Source: an uncultured Erysipelotrichaceae bacterium
Lineage (GTDB): Bacteria > Bacillota_I > Bacilli_A > RF39 > UBA660
DNA: 13,208 nt
Assembly: GCA_902772675.1 (NCBI GenBank)
Contig: CACYBN010000057.1
Span: 1 to 13,208, forward strand
Direction of reading: 5' to 3'
Positions 5,947 through 13,203 of the stretch are shown here, one piece after another. The position numbers and the translations under genes are program-made. Within the stretch, counting starts at the first letter, position 1. The number at the start of each line of letters is the position of its first letter. The notes under the pieces were generated by a model. The model worked only from the letters and a program-made list of their open reading frames with translations. It did no database searches and was not told where the DNA came from.

Positions 5947-8900
5947 TTATTTCTTAACTACATCTAATTTAACTACAAGACCATTAATATTAACTTCTTC
6001 AGTTAAATTTTTCTTTTCAACAAACTCTTTACATAAAGTTTCTTTCTTAATAAACTCTTCGTGTTCTTTTAATACATGTTCTAATTCATCATTATGTTCA
6101 TAGTAAATATCAATTCTATCTACAATATTAAAGTCTTTATTCTTTCTCATTTGTTGAATCTTACTAATTAATTCACGAGCATTTCCTTCAGAAATCAATT
6201 CATCAGTCAATGTAGTATTTAGAATAATGAAATTATTGTTTTCCATAGCAACATCAAATCCTTCTTTAGAATTGATTCTTATATCAACCATTTCTAAATT
6301 AGTTTTAACATCACCTACTACTACTTCTTTACCATTTTCTAAATCATTAATTTCTTTATCAGTAAGATTTTGTAATGCTTTAGAGAATTCTCCAATATTC
6401 TTTCCTAAGATTGGTCCACATACTTTAAAGTTAGGTTTAACTTCATAATTCATATATACAGATAAATCTTTAGCAAAGATAACTTCTTTTACATTTAATT
6501 CTTCTTTTATTAAATTAACTAAATCTCCAAGAACTTTCTTAGTCTTACCATCAAGAATTACTTCACTTATAGGTTGACGAACTTTAATCTTAGCATTTTC
6601 TCTAACATTTCTTCCTAAAGAAATTAAATCTCTAACTAAATCCATCTTAGTTTCAATCTTTTCATCTATTAATGAAAGATCTGCTTTTGGATAATCTGCT
6701 AAATGAACAGATTCTTCTCCAGTTAATTTTGTATACATTTCTTCAGTTACATATGGGATTAATGGAGCACATAACTTACATAGTCCAGTTAATACTTCAT
6801 ATGTAGTTTTATATACAGCTTTCTTTGAATTATCTAATTCAGAAGCCCAGAATCTATTTCTATTTCTTCTTATATACCAGTTAGATAAATCTTCAGATAC
6901 AAAATTAGTTACTTTTCTTGTTACTAAATTAAGATCATATTCTTCCATATCTTTAGTTACGTCTCTTACTAATTTATTGTATTTAGATAGTAACCATCTA
7001 TCTATTTCATCTCTATCTTTTACTGCTACTTCACATTTAGAAATATCAATATTATCAATATTTGCATAAGTTTGGAAGAAAGTATATGTATTCTTAAATG
7101 GATTAAAGAATTTAGAATGAACTTCTTTTAAACCTTCAACATCATACTTAAGAGGTGTCCATACAGGTGAAGCATAAGCCATATACCATCTATTAGTATC
7201 AGCTCCATACTCTTCCATAATTTGTACTGGATCTACAACATTACCAGTAGATTTAGACATTTTTTTACCTTTAGCATCAAGTAACATATCATTTACTACT
7301 ACGTTTTTAAATGAAGATTTTCCACTTATAATTGTAGAAATAACTAATAATACATAGAACCAACCTCTTGTTTGGTCTACACCTTCTGCTATAAAGTCAG
7401 CTGGGAATTGTGATTCAAATAATTCTTTGTTTTCAAATGGATAATGATATTGAGCATAAGGCATTGCACCAGAGTCAAACCAAACATCAAGTACATCTAA
7501 TACTCTATTCATAGTACCACCACATTTACATTTTAAATGTAATTTATCAACATATGGTCTATGTAATTCAATATCTCTTACATTTACATCTTCTACTACT
7601 CTTTCTTGTAATTCATCTAAAGAACCAATTACATGTTTTTCTCCACAGTCTTCACAAATCCAAATTGGCAATGGACATCCCCAATATCTACTTCTAGATA
7701 TACCCCAATCAACCATATTATCTAACCAGTTAGCAAATCTTTTTTCACCAACATAATCAGGATACCAGTTAACCTTTTTATTAGCAGCAATAATCTTATC
7801 TTTATAAGCAGTTGTTTTAACATACCATGCTGGTTTTGGATAACTGATTAATGCTTCATGACATCTCCAACAATGTGGATAATCATGTGTTAATTTAACT
7901 TTCTTAAATAATTTATCATTTTCTTTTAAATATTTAATAATATCTAATTCAAGTTCTTTATCAGTAACTTTTCTACCTTTCCAAGGTCCTTCAGTATAAC
8001 ATCCATCTCCACCTACTGGATTAACAAATCCAATACCATTTTCAACACAAACTCTATTATCGTCTGCACCATAAGCTGGAGCTATGTGAACGATACCTGT
8101 ACCATCAGAATCAGTAACATAATTATCTGCTAAAACTTGGAATGCTTTTCCTTCTACATTTACAAAAGGCATTAATTGTTCATATTCCATTCCAACTAAA
8201 TCAGTACCTTTATATGTTTCTAATACTTTAAATTCTTCTCCTAAAACTTTTTCAGCTAAAGTCTCACATATAATAAATTGATATCCTTTAGATTCTACTT
8301 TTAAATAAGTTAATTTAGGATTTACACATAAAGCTACATTTGCTATTAATGTCCATGGAGTTGTAGTCCATACTAAGAAATACACATCTTCATCTTTCTT
8401 TTTAAATGGTAAAATCAATGAATTAACTGGATCTTCTTGATATCCTTGAGAAACTTCATTAGCACTTAATTCAGTTCCACATCTAGGACAATACCATAAT
8501 ATTTTATTACCATAGTATATTAATCCTTTTTTATCCATTTCTTTAATAATCCACCACTCTGATTCAATATAATCATTTGAACATGTTACATATGGATTTT
8601 CACAATCGATAAATTGTCCCATCATATCTGTAACTTTATTAACCTCATCAATATTAGTAGCAGTTTGAGAATTACATTCTCTACAGAAATTTTCTACACC
8701 AAAATTTTCAATATCTTGTTTACCAGTAAATCCTAATTTTCTTTCTACATTAACCTCAATTGGAAGTCCATGAGTATCTAATCCTATCTTTCTTAGTACT
8801 CTATATCCTTGCATTGTTTTATATTTACAGAAAGAATCTTTTATAGTTTTAGCAAGAACATGGTGAATTCCTGGTTTAGCATTAGCATATATTGGTCCAT

Positions 8901-9033
8901 CATAGAAAACCCAATTCTTTTTACCATTTCTATTTTCAATAGTCTTAGTAAGAATATCTTTTGCTTTCCATTCTTTTAAAATATCTTTTTCTACTTCACA
9001 TATTGGTCTCTTATCTAATTCTTTGAAACTCAT
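5947..9033 (-). CDS. ileS: Isoleucyl-tRNA synthetase, eukaryote-like IleRS2 type, with GIHH signature
   Basis: Cytoplasmic class I synthetase charging tRNA-Ile, with hydrolytic editing of misactivated valine. At 1028 residues it matches the longer IleRS2 group rather than the ~920-residue standard bacterial IleRS1. The signature motif reads GIHH (55-58) in ANAKPGIHHVLAKTIKD, where most class I enzymes have HxGH. KMSKS (591-595) is intact. The CP1 editing domain holds WTTTPWT (222-228). Likely zinc-binding Cys pairs are C182/C185, C388/C391, C460/C463 and C502/C504. The C-terminal third is the anticodon-binding helical domain and extensions. The start is ATG 9033 with AAGGAGAG 4 nt upstream; a longer GTG-started frame runs back into the T-box terminator and is rejected. 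It is transcribed alone from its own T-box-controlled promoter. Confidence 0.98.
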   Translation of the reverse strand: MSFKELDKRPICEVEKDILKEWKAKDILTKTIENRNGKKNWVFYDGPIYANAKPGIHHVLAKTIKDSFCKYKTMQGYRVLRKIGLDTHGLPIEVNVERKLGFTGKQDIENFGVENFCRECNSQTATNIDEVNKVTDMMGQFIDCENPYVTCSNDYIESEWWIIKEMDKKGLIYYGNKILWYCPRCGTELSANEVSQGYQEDPVNSLILPFKKKDEDVYFLVWTTTPWTLIANVALCVNPKLTYLKVESKGYQFIICETLAEKVLGEEFKVLETYKGTDLVGMEYEQLMPFVNVEGKAFQVLADNYVTDSDGTGIVHIAPAYGADDNRVCVENGIGFVNPVGGDGCYTEGPWKGRKVTDKELELDIIKYLKENDKLFKKVKLTHDYPHCWRCHEALISYPKPAWYVKTTAYKDKIIAANKKVNWYPDYVGEKRFANWLDNMVDWGISRSRYWGCPLPIWICEDCGEKHVIGSLDELQERVVEDVNVRDIELHRPYVDKLHLKCKCGGTMNRVLDVLDVWFDSGAMPYAQYHYPFENKELFESQFPADFIAEGVDQTRGWFYVLLVISTIISGKSSFKNVVVNDMLLDAKGKKMSKSTGNVVDPVQIMEEYGADTNRWYMAYASPVWTPLKYDVEGLKEVHSKFFNPFKNTYTFFQTYANIDNIDISKCEVAVKDRDEIDRWLLSKYNKLVRDVTKDMEEYDLNLVTRKVTNFVSEDLSNWYIRRNRNRFWASELDNSKKAVYKTTYEVLTGLCKLCAPLIPYVTEEMYTKLTGEESVHLADYPKADLSLIDEKIETKMDLVRDLISLGRNVRENAKIKVRQPISEVILDGKTKKVLGDLVNLIKEELNVKEVIFAKDLSVYMNYEVKPNFKVCGPILGKNIGEFSKALQNLTDKEINDLENGKEVVVGDVKTNLEMVDIRINSKEGFDVAMENNNFIILNTTLTDELISEGNARELISKIQQMRKNKDFNIVDRIDIYYEHNDELEHVLKEHEEFIKKETLCKEFVEKKNLTEEVNINGLVVKLDVVKK

Positions 9034-9062
9034 ACTTCTCTCCTTCTTTCTCAAGTGCAAAT

Positions 9063-9105
9063 AAAAAAGTGATACCACATAAGGACGCCTTAGCGTGGTA
9101 CCACC
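9063..9105 (-). terminator. T-box-controlled intrinsic terminator of ileS leader
   Basis: GTGGTACCAC and GTGGTATCAC form a 10-bp stem with one G-T pair, capped by TAAGG-CGT-CCTTA and followed by six T. The 5' arm is the T-box itself. Confidence 0.9.
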
Positions 9106-9282
9106 TTAATTTATAACATAATTAGTTATATCTCAAAACTATAACGCGTCACCGGTTTTATCTTATCCATAAAACACACTTGAAAGTGATCTTGATTAGC
9201 TTTTATTTATCTACTTTCACCATAATGTAGACTCTCTTAAAATATCTACTAATCACGTCTTTCGCACTTGTTTTTAAACGTT
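9063..9282 (-). promoter_or_regulatory. T-box riboswitch of ileS (isoleucine specifier)
   Basis: Leader predicted to sense uncharged tRNA-Ile. The T-box AAGGTGGTACCACG is at 9107-9094. Stem I contains GAAAG/CTTTC below and GATTAG/CTAATC above an internal loop whose 3' side is AAGATCA. The specifier is ATC (9190-9188) followed by A. AGAGAG and GGTG elements of upper Stem I are also present (9230-9200 region). Together with its promoter it occupies the gap between ileS and the four-helix membrane protein gene. Confidence 0.93.
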
Positions 9283-9288
9283 GTCCTT

Positions 9289-9317
9289 AATATATCATAG
9301 TATTTTTTATTTTACAA
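9289..9317 (-). promoter_or_regulatory. ileS promoter
   Basis: TTGTAA (9317-9312), a 17-bp spacer and TATATT (9294-9289), placed immediately after the terminator of the upstream gene and before Stem I of the T-box. Confidence 0.65.
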
Positions 9318-9327
9318 GAAATAAAAT

Positions 9328-9351
9328 AAAAAAGAACATAAGTTCTTTTTT
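9328..9351 (-). terminator. Intrinsic terminator of the four-helix membrane protein gene
   Basis: GAAC (9334-9337), loop ATAA and GTTC (9342-9345), extended by six A-T pairs, followed by a T-run on the minus strand. The TAA stop of the gene overlaps the outer end of the stem. The symmetrical A/T flanks could make it work in both directions. Confidence 0.8.
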
Positions 9352-9796
9352 ATTGTTGTGGTTGTTTTAAAAATTTGTCAACAATTATTGTACCAACTGT
9401 TACAACAAGTCCAATAATGATGATTATAAGTCCAATACCCATTGAAACTTTTACATAACCACCAAGCTTATCTTTGGCATCAATAAAATCATAAATAGCT
9501 AAAACGAATGCACAAACTGATGTAATAATTGGAACAAATTTATAAACACCAGCTGGAATATTTTTAACAAATTGAGCTTGTGTTGCAATTTTATCTTTAT
9601 ATTTTTCAACTAAAGCAAAAACAAAAGCAACAATAATTAATACTAAGAAAATTTTTCCATCATCAGTATCAATATATTCTACAGCATCAGTAAGCCCAAA
9701 AGCCTTAACTTTTACAAAGTCTAAAAACATTCCAACAAAAGCAGCAATTAAACCACCAATTGTTAAAGCAAAGCTATTCTTCTTTATAAAGTCCAT
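9350..9796 (-). CDS. Small four-helix integral membrane protein of unknown function
   Basis: A 148-residue protein with four hydrophobic segments at about residues 9-28, 48-65, 84-105 and 115-140, joined by charged loops (KYKDK, DAKDK), and a short C-terminal tail KQPQQ. No catalytic or ligand motif is recognisable and I cannot name the family. Its AAGGAGG ribosome binding site, 7 nt before the ATG, is the strongest in the window, and it has its own terminator, so it may be well expressed. Codon choice differs from its neighbours: ATT, GTT, GCT and GGT dominate, where nearby genes use more ATA and GTA. This suggests high expression or a different origin. It is divergent from the 584-residue protein gene and sits just upstream of the ileS T-box unit. 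Confidence 0.82.
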   Translation of the reverse strand: MDFIKKNSFALTIGGLIAAFVGMFLDFVKVKAFGLTDAVEYIDTDDGKIFLVLIIVAFVFALVEKYKDKIATQAQFVKNIPAGVYKFVPIITSVCAFVLAIYDFIDAKDKLGGYVKVSMGIGLIIIIIGLVVTVGTIIVDKFLKQPQQ

Positions 9797-9818
9797 TCTC
9801 TCTCCTCCTTAATAAAAT

Positions 9819-9833
9819 TTTATCATTGATAAA
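9819..9833. promoter_or_regulatory. Candidate operator: inverted repeat over the -10 region of the four-helix protein gene
   Basis: TTTATC (9819-9824), ATT, GATAAA (9828-9833) form an inverted repeat 22-36 nt upstream of the start codon. It overlaps a possible minus-strand -10 box TAAAAT (9822-9817) that has no clear -35. A repressor site is possible but speculative in such AT-rich DNA. Confidence 0.3.
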
Positions 9834-9881
9834 GGAAAAAGTGTATATAATTTTTGTTTTTTTATTTTTTTTATAAAACTA

Positions 9882-9921
9882 TTAAAATATTAAAAAAAAT
9901 ATTATATAATAGAATAGGTGA
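9882..9921 (+). promoter_or_regulatory. Promoter and ribosome binding site of the duplicated-domain protein gene
   Basis: A weak -35 TTAAAA (9882-9887), a 17-bp spacer and consensus TATAAT (9905-9910). AGGTGA (9916-9921) follows after 5 nt, 4 nt before the ATG. A-tracts and T-tracts upstream (9851-9900) could act as an UP element. The remaining intergenic DNA shows no gene. Confidence 0.6.
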
Positions 9922-9925
9922 TACC

Positions 9926-11680
9926 ATGAATAAAGAGGGAGTAAATAAGTATAATGAACTACTTATCACTTATATCAATGAGTTTGTCTCTAGTTTTGAA
10001 GAAAAAACTGAAATAAGAGATAGAGCCACTAATGATATGATTGATAATTTAGAAAAACAACTTATCGAATATAATATTACTATCCAAAGAGATCAAATAA
10101 GTAAATTAATCGATAATGGTTTTAATATGTATACCAATATATTAAAAACTTATTTTGACTCTGCTGGAATTCATAGAATTAATGATCAATTATCTATTAA
10201 TGATATAGCTAGAGAAATGAATGAAGTTACTACTAATTTATCTAAAGCTATTAACTCATCTAATAAGATGCAAGAATATGTAGATTTTGTTCAAAAAATA
10301 AAAGATGCTATTACTTATATCATTAGTCAAACTAATACTGACTATCAAGCTCATGAATATGAAATCAGTCAAGTATTAAACGATGTTGTTAATTCATTCT
10401 TTTCATTATATACAACAGATAAAATTGATTTATTTAATAGAGATAAATTAACTGAATTATTTAAGATATCAGATGATATGTCTTATAAATCAGATCAAAT
10501 AGAGGAAAATCCAAATACTTATCCTAATGAAGATAGAGATAGATTTATAAACGAAACTATGGATATAGAAATTCATGAAGGATTTGAAAATGGACAAGTT
10601 ACTTTAACTATTATAGATGGTTTAGGTAATGAAACTCATTTACATGGATGGGAAGCAATTGAACAATTAAAAAGTTATAATCAATTATATGAATCTAGTA
10701 GACCTGGAAGAAAAGCAGATACTTCTAATTGGCCTTCTGAAGAAGAAATATATGAAGATAGAAGAAGAAGTATGATGATTGCAGATGGTTTAAATCCTGA
10801 TGTAGATCCATATTTAAAACACGGAAACAATCTAGATAATAATTTATTATCTCATGATTCAAATTTAGATACTGTAGATATACCAGTAATAAAACAACCT
10901 ACTAACCCATTAACAAATCTTAATAATGATGGAAATATACCTAATTTAATGGCAGTACAAAATGATTTTGGAAACAATCAAGTAACTCCTGAACTAGTTG
11001 CTCCAAATAATCAACAACCAGTAGTACAAACTCCTCAATATAGTTCAAATGATTTCTTTAATAATTTGACTTTCCCTACTAATGGTGAAGAACCTAATAA
11101 TCAAAGTAATCTAAATACTAGTAATCCAGTTGCTTTTGCTAATGATTACACTGCTCCACCATCTGAACAAGATCAAAATGAAGAAATGATTAAAAACTTC
11201 TTAAATAAATATAAAAATGATAGTTTAACAGGAAATTTAACAGTACCTAATTATACTAATTTAGATGCTACTGCTGATTTAAGTGATCAATTAAATGCAT
11301 TAGCACCTAATAGTGATTTAAATAATAATTTTGTAGAACCATTACCAGTTAGAGAAGAAAATATTCCACAACAAGATAATAATCCTTATTTACCACCACA
11401 AAATGTAAAAAGGACTCCTTATGCTACAAGTTTTATTACAGCTTTTGAAAATCCAAATTATGATAGAGATCAATTTATTAAGAAATCAACTGGTATAGAA
11501 ATACAAGAAGATTTAGATAACAATGGAAGATTATTCCTAAGAGTTACTGAACCATCAGGAAGAGAAGTTATTTATACAGATAAAGAAGCCGCTAGAATGA
11601 TTAGAAATTATAATAAAACTTTCTTAGATGCTTTCCCTGATGCAAAAGTAGATACATCTTTAATAGATGGATATGAATAA
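9926..11680 (+). CDS. Unknown protein with two copies of a ~66-residue domain around a disordered Asn/Gln/Pro-rich linker
   Basis: A 584-residue soluble, probably cytoplasmic protein; I do not recognise the family. Residues 1-195 are charged and helix-rich, possibly coiled-coil. Residues 203-268 and 513-578 are two copies of one domain, both running DRDxFI, IEI, NG, a Gly turn, a helix EAxxxIxxYN-like, then KxDTS. Between them (about 290-500) is a low-complexity stretch rich in Asn, Gln, Pro and Asp, probably disordered apart from a short helix near 419-431. There is no signal peptide or membrane segment. The start is ATG 9926, with AGGTGA 4 nt before it; an in-frame ATG at 9854 would translate the promoter. 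It has its own terminator and lies next to a DUF308-like gene that has a separate promoter. A scaffold or adaptor role is a guess. Confidence 0.85.
   Translation: MNKEGVNKYNELLITYINEFVSSFEEKTEIRDRATNDMIDNLEKQLIEYNITIQRDQISKLIDNGFNMYTNILKTYFDSAGIHRINDQLSINDIAREMNEVTTNLSKAINSSNKMQEYVDFVQKIKDAITYIISQTNTDYQAHEYEISQVLNDVVNSFFSLYTTDKIDLFNRDKLTELFKISDDMSYKSDQIEENPNTYPNEDRDRFINETMDIEIHEGFENGQVTLTIIDGLGNETHLHGWEAIEQLKSYNQLYESSRPGRKADTSNWPSEEEIYEDRRRSMMIADGLNPDVDPYLKHGNNLDNNLLSHDSNLDTVDIPVIKQPTNPLTNLNNDGNIPNLMAVQNDFGNNQVTPELVAPNNQQPVVQTPQYSSNDFFNNLTFPTNGEEPNNQSNLNTSNPVAFANDYTAPPSEQDQNEEMIKNFLNKYKNDSLTGNLTVPNYTNLDATADLSDQLNALAPNSDLNNNFVEPLPVREENIPQQDNNPYLPPQNVKRTPYATSFITAFENPNYDRDQFIKKSTGIEIQEDLDNNGRLFLRVTEPSGREVIYTDKEAARMIRNYNKTFLDAFPDAKVDTSLIDGYE
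10532..10729 (+). repeat. Domain copy A within the 584-residue protein
   Basis: Residues 203-268. It shares with copy B the residues DRD-FI, IEI-E, NG, a central G-E, an EA helix ending YN, and K-DTS near the end. Predicted order is strand, strand, strand, helix. The two copies have clearly diverged, so this is an old duplication rather than a recent DNA repeat. Confidence 0.8.
11462..11659 (+). repeat. Domain copy B within the 584-residue protein
   Basis: Residues 513-578, at the C-terminus. It aligns with copy A with one extra residue before the NG turn. Conserved between copies: DRD-FI, IEI-E, NG, G-E, EA----YN, P--K-DTS. Confidence 0.8.
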
Positions 11681-11703
11681 AAGATACTTAGTATCTTTTT
11701 TTT
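11679..11703 (+). terminator. Intrinsic terminator of the duplicated-domain protein gene
   Basis: AAAAGATAC, loop TTA, GTATCTTTT (11679-11699) with T continuing to 11703. The stem begins within the TAA stop codon. Confidence 0.88.
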
Positions 11704-11714
11704 GTGAAATAGTA

Positions 11715-11733
11715 TATAATTAACTTCAGGTGA
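11715..11733 (+). promoter_or_regulatory. -10 box and ribosome binding site of the DUF308-like gene
   Basis: TATAAT (11715-11720), 7 nt, then AGGTGA (11728-11733), 6 nt before the TTG start. The expected -35 position lies in the preceding terminator and has no good match. The spacing of AGGTGA decides in favour of the unusual TTG start. Confidence 0.55.
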
Positions 11734-11739
11734 TTTAAA

Positions 11740-12288
11740 TTGGATAATAAACATATTATTATAGATGGAGATAAATTCCAAAAAGAATATAAAGATCAAT
11801 ATAAAAAAGACTTAGTATTTAGTATTATCTTAGGAGTAATATTAATAGTATTAGCAGTATCTGGTCTATTTGGATCTAAACTATTACTAAAAATAGGAAT
11901 AGTATTATTCCCAGTATTAATGATAATATATGCTACTAATTTATTAACTATTGGATTAAGTATGTATAAAAAATATAAACATCAAGCTAGAACTTATTTT
12001 TTACAAGCACTACTTGTTGCTTTAATAGCTATCTATATTATTATTAATCCTATAGAAACATTAAACTGGATTATTATTTTAGTAGGAATATTTATAATAG
12101 CTAGTGGTTTAGTAAAAATGTTATATTTTCCAGGATATATTCCTGTATTATCTTTTGTAGGTGGAGGATTACTAATACTATTTTCTAATATAATAATAGA
12201 ATTTATATATTTTATTGTACTAATAATCTTATTTGGAAAAGGTATATCTCTATTATATAATTCAATTACAAAAATAAAAAATAAGTAA
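11740..12288 (+). CDS. HdeD/DUF308-like six-helix membrane protein
   Basis: A 182-residue integral membrane protein. After a charged N-terminus (1-24) come six hydrophobic segments at about 25-44, 49-75, 85-102, 108-126, 132-150 and 152-173, in helix pairs. The stretch from INP (102-104) through LVGIFIIASGLVKM is the typical repeat of the HdeD/DUF308 family, whose members are membrane proteins linked in enterobacteria to acid resistance but mostly uncharacterised. The start is TTG at 11740, placed 6 nt after AGGTGA; no ATG with a suitable ribosome binding site exists nearby in this frame. It has its own -10 box after the upstream terminator. It ends convergently with the recombinase gene, and its TAA lies in the shared hairpin. 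The fold assignment is by pattern; the cellular role is unknown. Confidence 0.85.
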   Translation: MDNKHIIIDGDKFQKEYKDQYKKDLVFSIILGVILIVLAVSGLFGSKLLLKIGIVLFPVLMIIYATNLLTIGLSMYKKYKHQARTYFLQALLVALIAIYIIINPIETLNWIIILVGIFIIASGLVKMLYFPGYIPVLSFVGGGLLILFSNIIIEFIYFIVLIILFGKGISLLYNSITKIKNK

Positions 12289-12308
12289 TAATTACTTATT
12301 TTTTTTTG
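12276..12308. terminator. Bidirectional terminator shared by the DUF308-like gene and the recombinase gene
   Basis: A 13-bp, nearly all A-T stem (12276-12288 with 12292-12304) and a 3-nt loop, followed by T-runs on both strands. The stop codons of both converging genes lie inside the stem, only 3 nt apart. Confidence 0.75.
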
Positions 12309-13179
12309 CTCTAGGATGAGTCTTAAAATATACTTCTTTTAATCTATCATTAGTAATATGAGTATATATAGCAGTAGCACTTAAACTTTCATGACCTAAT
12401 AGTTCTTGAACAGTCAATATATCACAACCCTCATTTAATAAATGAGTAGCAAAACTATGTCTTAACATATGTGGAGATATTTTCTTTTCAATAGTAGTTT
12501 TAGATATTATTTTATCTAATAAATATCTAACTCCCCTATCTGTTAATTGTTCTCCTTTACTATTTAAAAACAAATAATCATTATTGCTAGATTGACTTAA
12601 TTTATAATGACCATCTTTTAAATACATATTTAATATTTCATCACAATAGTCACCAAATCTTACTATTCTTTCTTTATTACCTTTACCTAATATTTTTATA
12701 GTATGATCTCCAATATCTGATATTTTAATATTTACAAGTTCAGATACACGTACACCAGTAGCATATAACATTTCTAATATCAATCTATCTCTTTGACCTA
12801 AAGGAGTATTTAATTTAGGAGTATTAAATAATTCTTCTAATTCATTGTAATAAAAGAATCTAGGTAATTTTTTATCTTTTTTAGGTAAATTTATCAATTT
12901 AAATGGATTAGTACTTATCTTTGAATTATTTTCTAAATATTTATACAATCCTCTTAAAGCACTTATTTTTCTAGAAATAGTAGAATTAATGTCATCTTTA
13001 TCATTTAAAGATATTAGATATTTTCTTATTTCATCATAAGTAATTTTATATAAATCTATATGATTTTCATCTAAAAATTCTAAATATTCATCTATATCTT
13101 TTCCATAACTAATAATAGTATGTTCAGAATAATTCTTTTGATATTTTAAATATTCTAAAAATTCTTCTTTTTCTTTCAT
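12292..13179 (-). CDS. Tyrosine recombinase of the XerC/XerD family
   Basis: Site-specific DNA recombinase. XerC and XerD act together at dif near the replication terminus to resolve chromosome dimers. Its 295 residues match the family. The N-terminal SAM-like core-binding domain spans about 1-90 (YSEHTIISYGKDI). The catalytic domain has every key residue: R144 in ATGVRVSEL, K166 in GKGNKER, H237 and R240 in HMLRH, H263 in LGHE and the nucleophile Y272 in IYTH. It is therefore probably active. Whether it is XerC or XerD cannot be decided from this context; no integrase-like neighbours, attachment repeats or phage genes are visible, which favours a housekeeping role. Start: ATG 13179 after a weak GAGATGA site. 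A -10 box lies close upstream, at the window edge. Confidence 0.93.
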   Translation of the reverse strand: MKEKEEFLEYLKYQKNYSEHTIISYGKDIDEYLEFLDENHIDLYKITYDEIRKYLISLNDKDDINSTISRKISALRGLYKYLENNSKISTNPFKLINLPKKDKKLPRFFYYNELEELFNTPKLNTPLGQRDRLILEMLYATGVRVSELVNIKISDIGDHTIKILGKGNKERIVRFGDYCDEILNMYLKDGHYKLSQSSNNDYLFLNSKGEQLTDRGVRYLLDKIISKTTIEKKISPHMLRHSFATHLLNEGCDILTVQELLGHESLSATAIYTHITNDRLKEVYFKTHPRAKKNK

Positions 13180-13183
13180 ATCA

Positions 13184-13203
13184 TCATCTCTAATATAATT
13201 ATA
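13184..13203 (-). promoter_or_regulatory. -10 box and weak ribosome binding site of the recombinase gene
   Basis: TATAAT (13203-13198), 7 nt, then GAGATGA (13190-13184), 4 nt before the ATG. Any -35 box lies beyond the window. The -10 is part of a short palindrome ATATAATTATAT. Confidence 0.5.

Noticed and set aside
6227..6448. 73-codon open frame on the + strand
   Set aside because: Lies entirely antisense within ileS, has no ribosome binding site and low-complexity Ser/Leu content; a shadow of the real gene.
9034..9078. 15-residue N-terminal extension of IleRS from a GTG
   Set aside because: It would translate part of the T-box terminator; the ATG at 9033 has AAGGAGAG in front and matches where IleRS sequences begin.
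9851..9900. A/T-tract-rich intergenic segment as a possible replication origin or bent-DNA element
   Set aside because: No DnaA-box-like sites or iterons; composition is what intergenic DNA looks like in this genome, and it is adequately explained as a promoter upstream region.
9854..9925. 24-residue hydrophobic N-terminal extension of the 584-residue protein
   Set aside because: The frame is open only because the promoter region is AT-rich; it spans the TATAAT box and SD, and the ATG at 9926 has a proper AGGTGA.
11608..11799. 63-codon open frame on the - strand
   Set aside because: Overlaps the end of the duplicated-domain gene, a terminator, a promoter and the start of the DUF308-like gene; no SD and no recognisable protein.
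12292..13179. Tyrosine recombinase as sign of a mobile element
   Set aside because: No excisionase, phage genes, direct repeats or tRNA target nearby; length and motifs fit housekeeping XerC/XerD.
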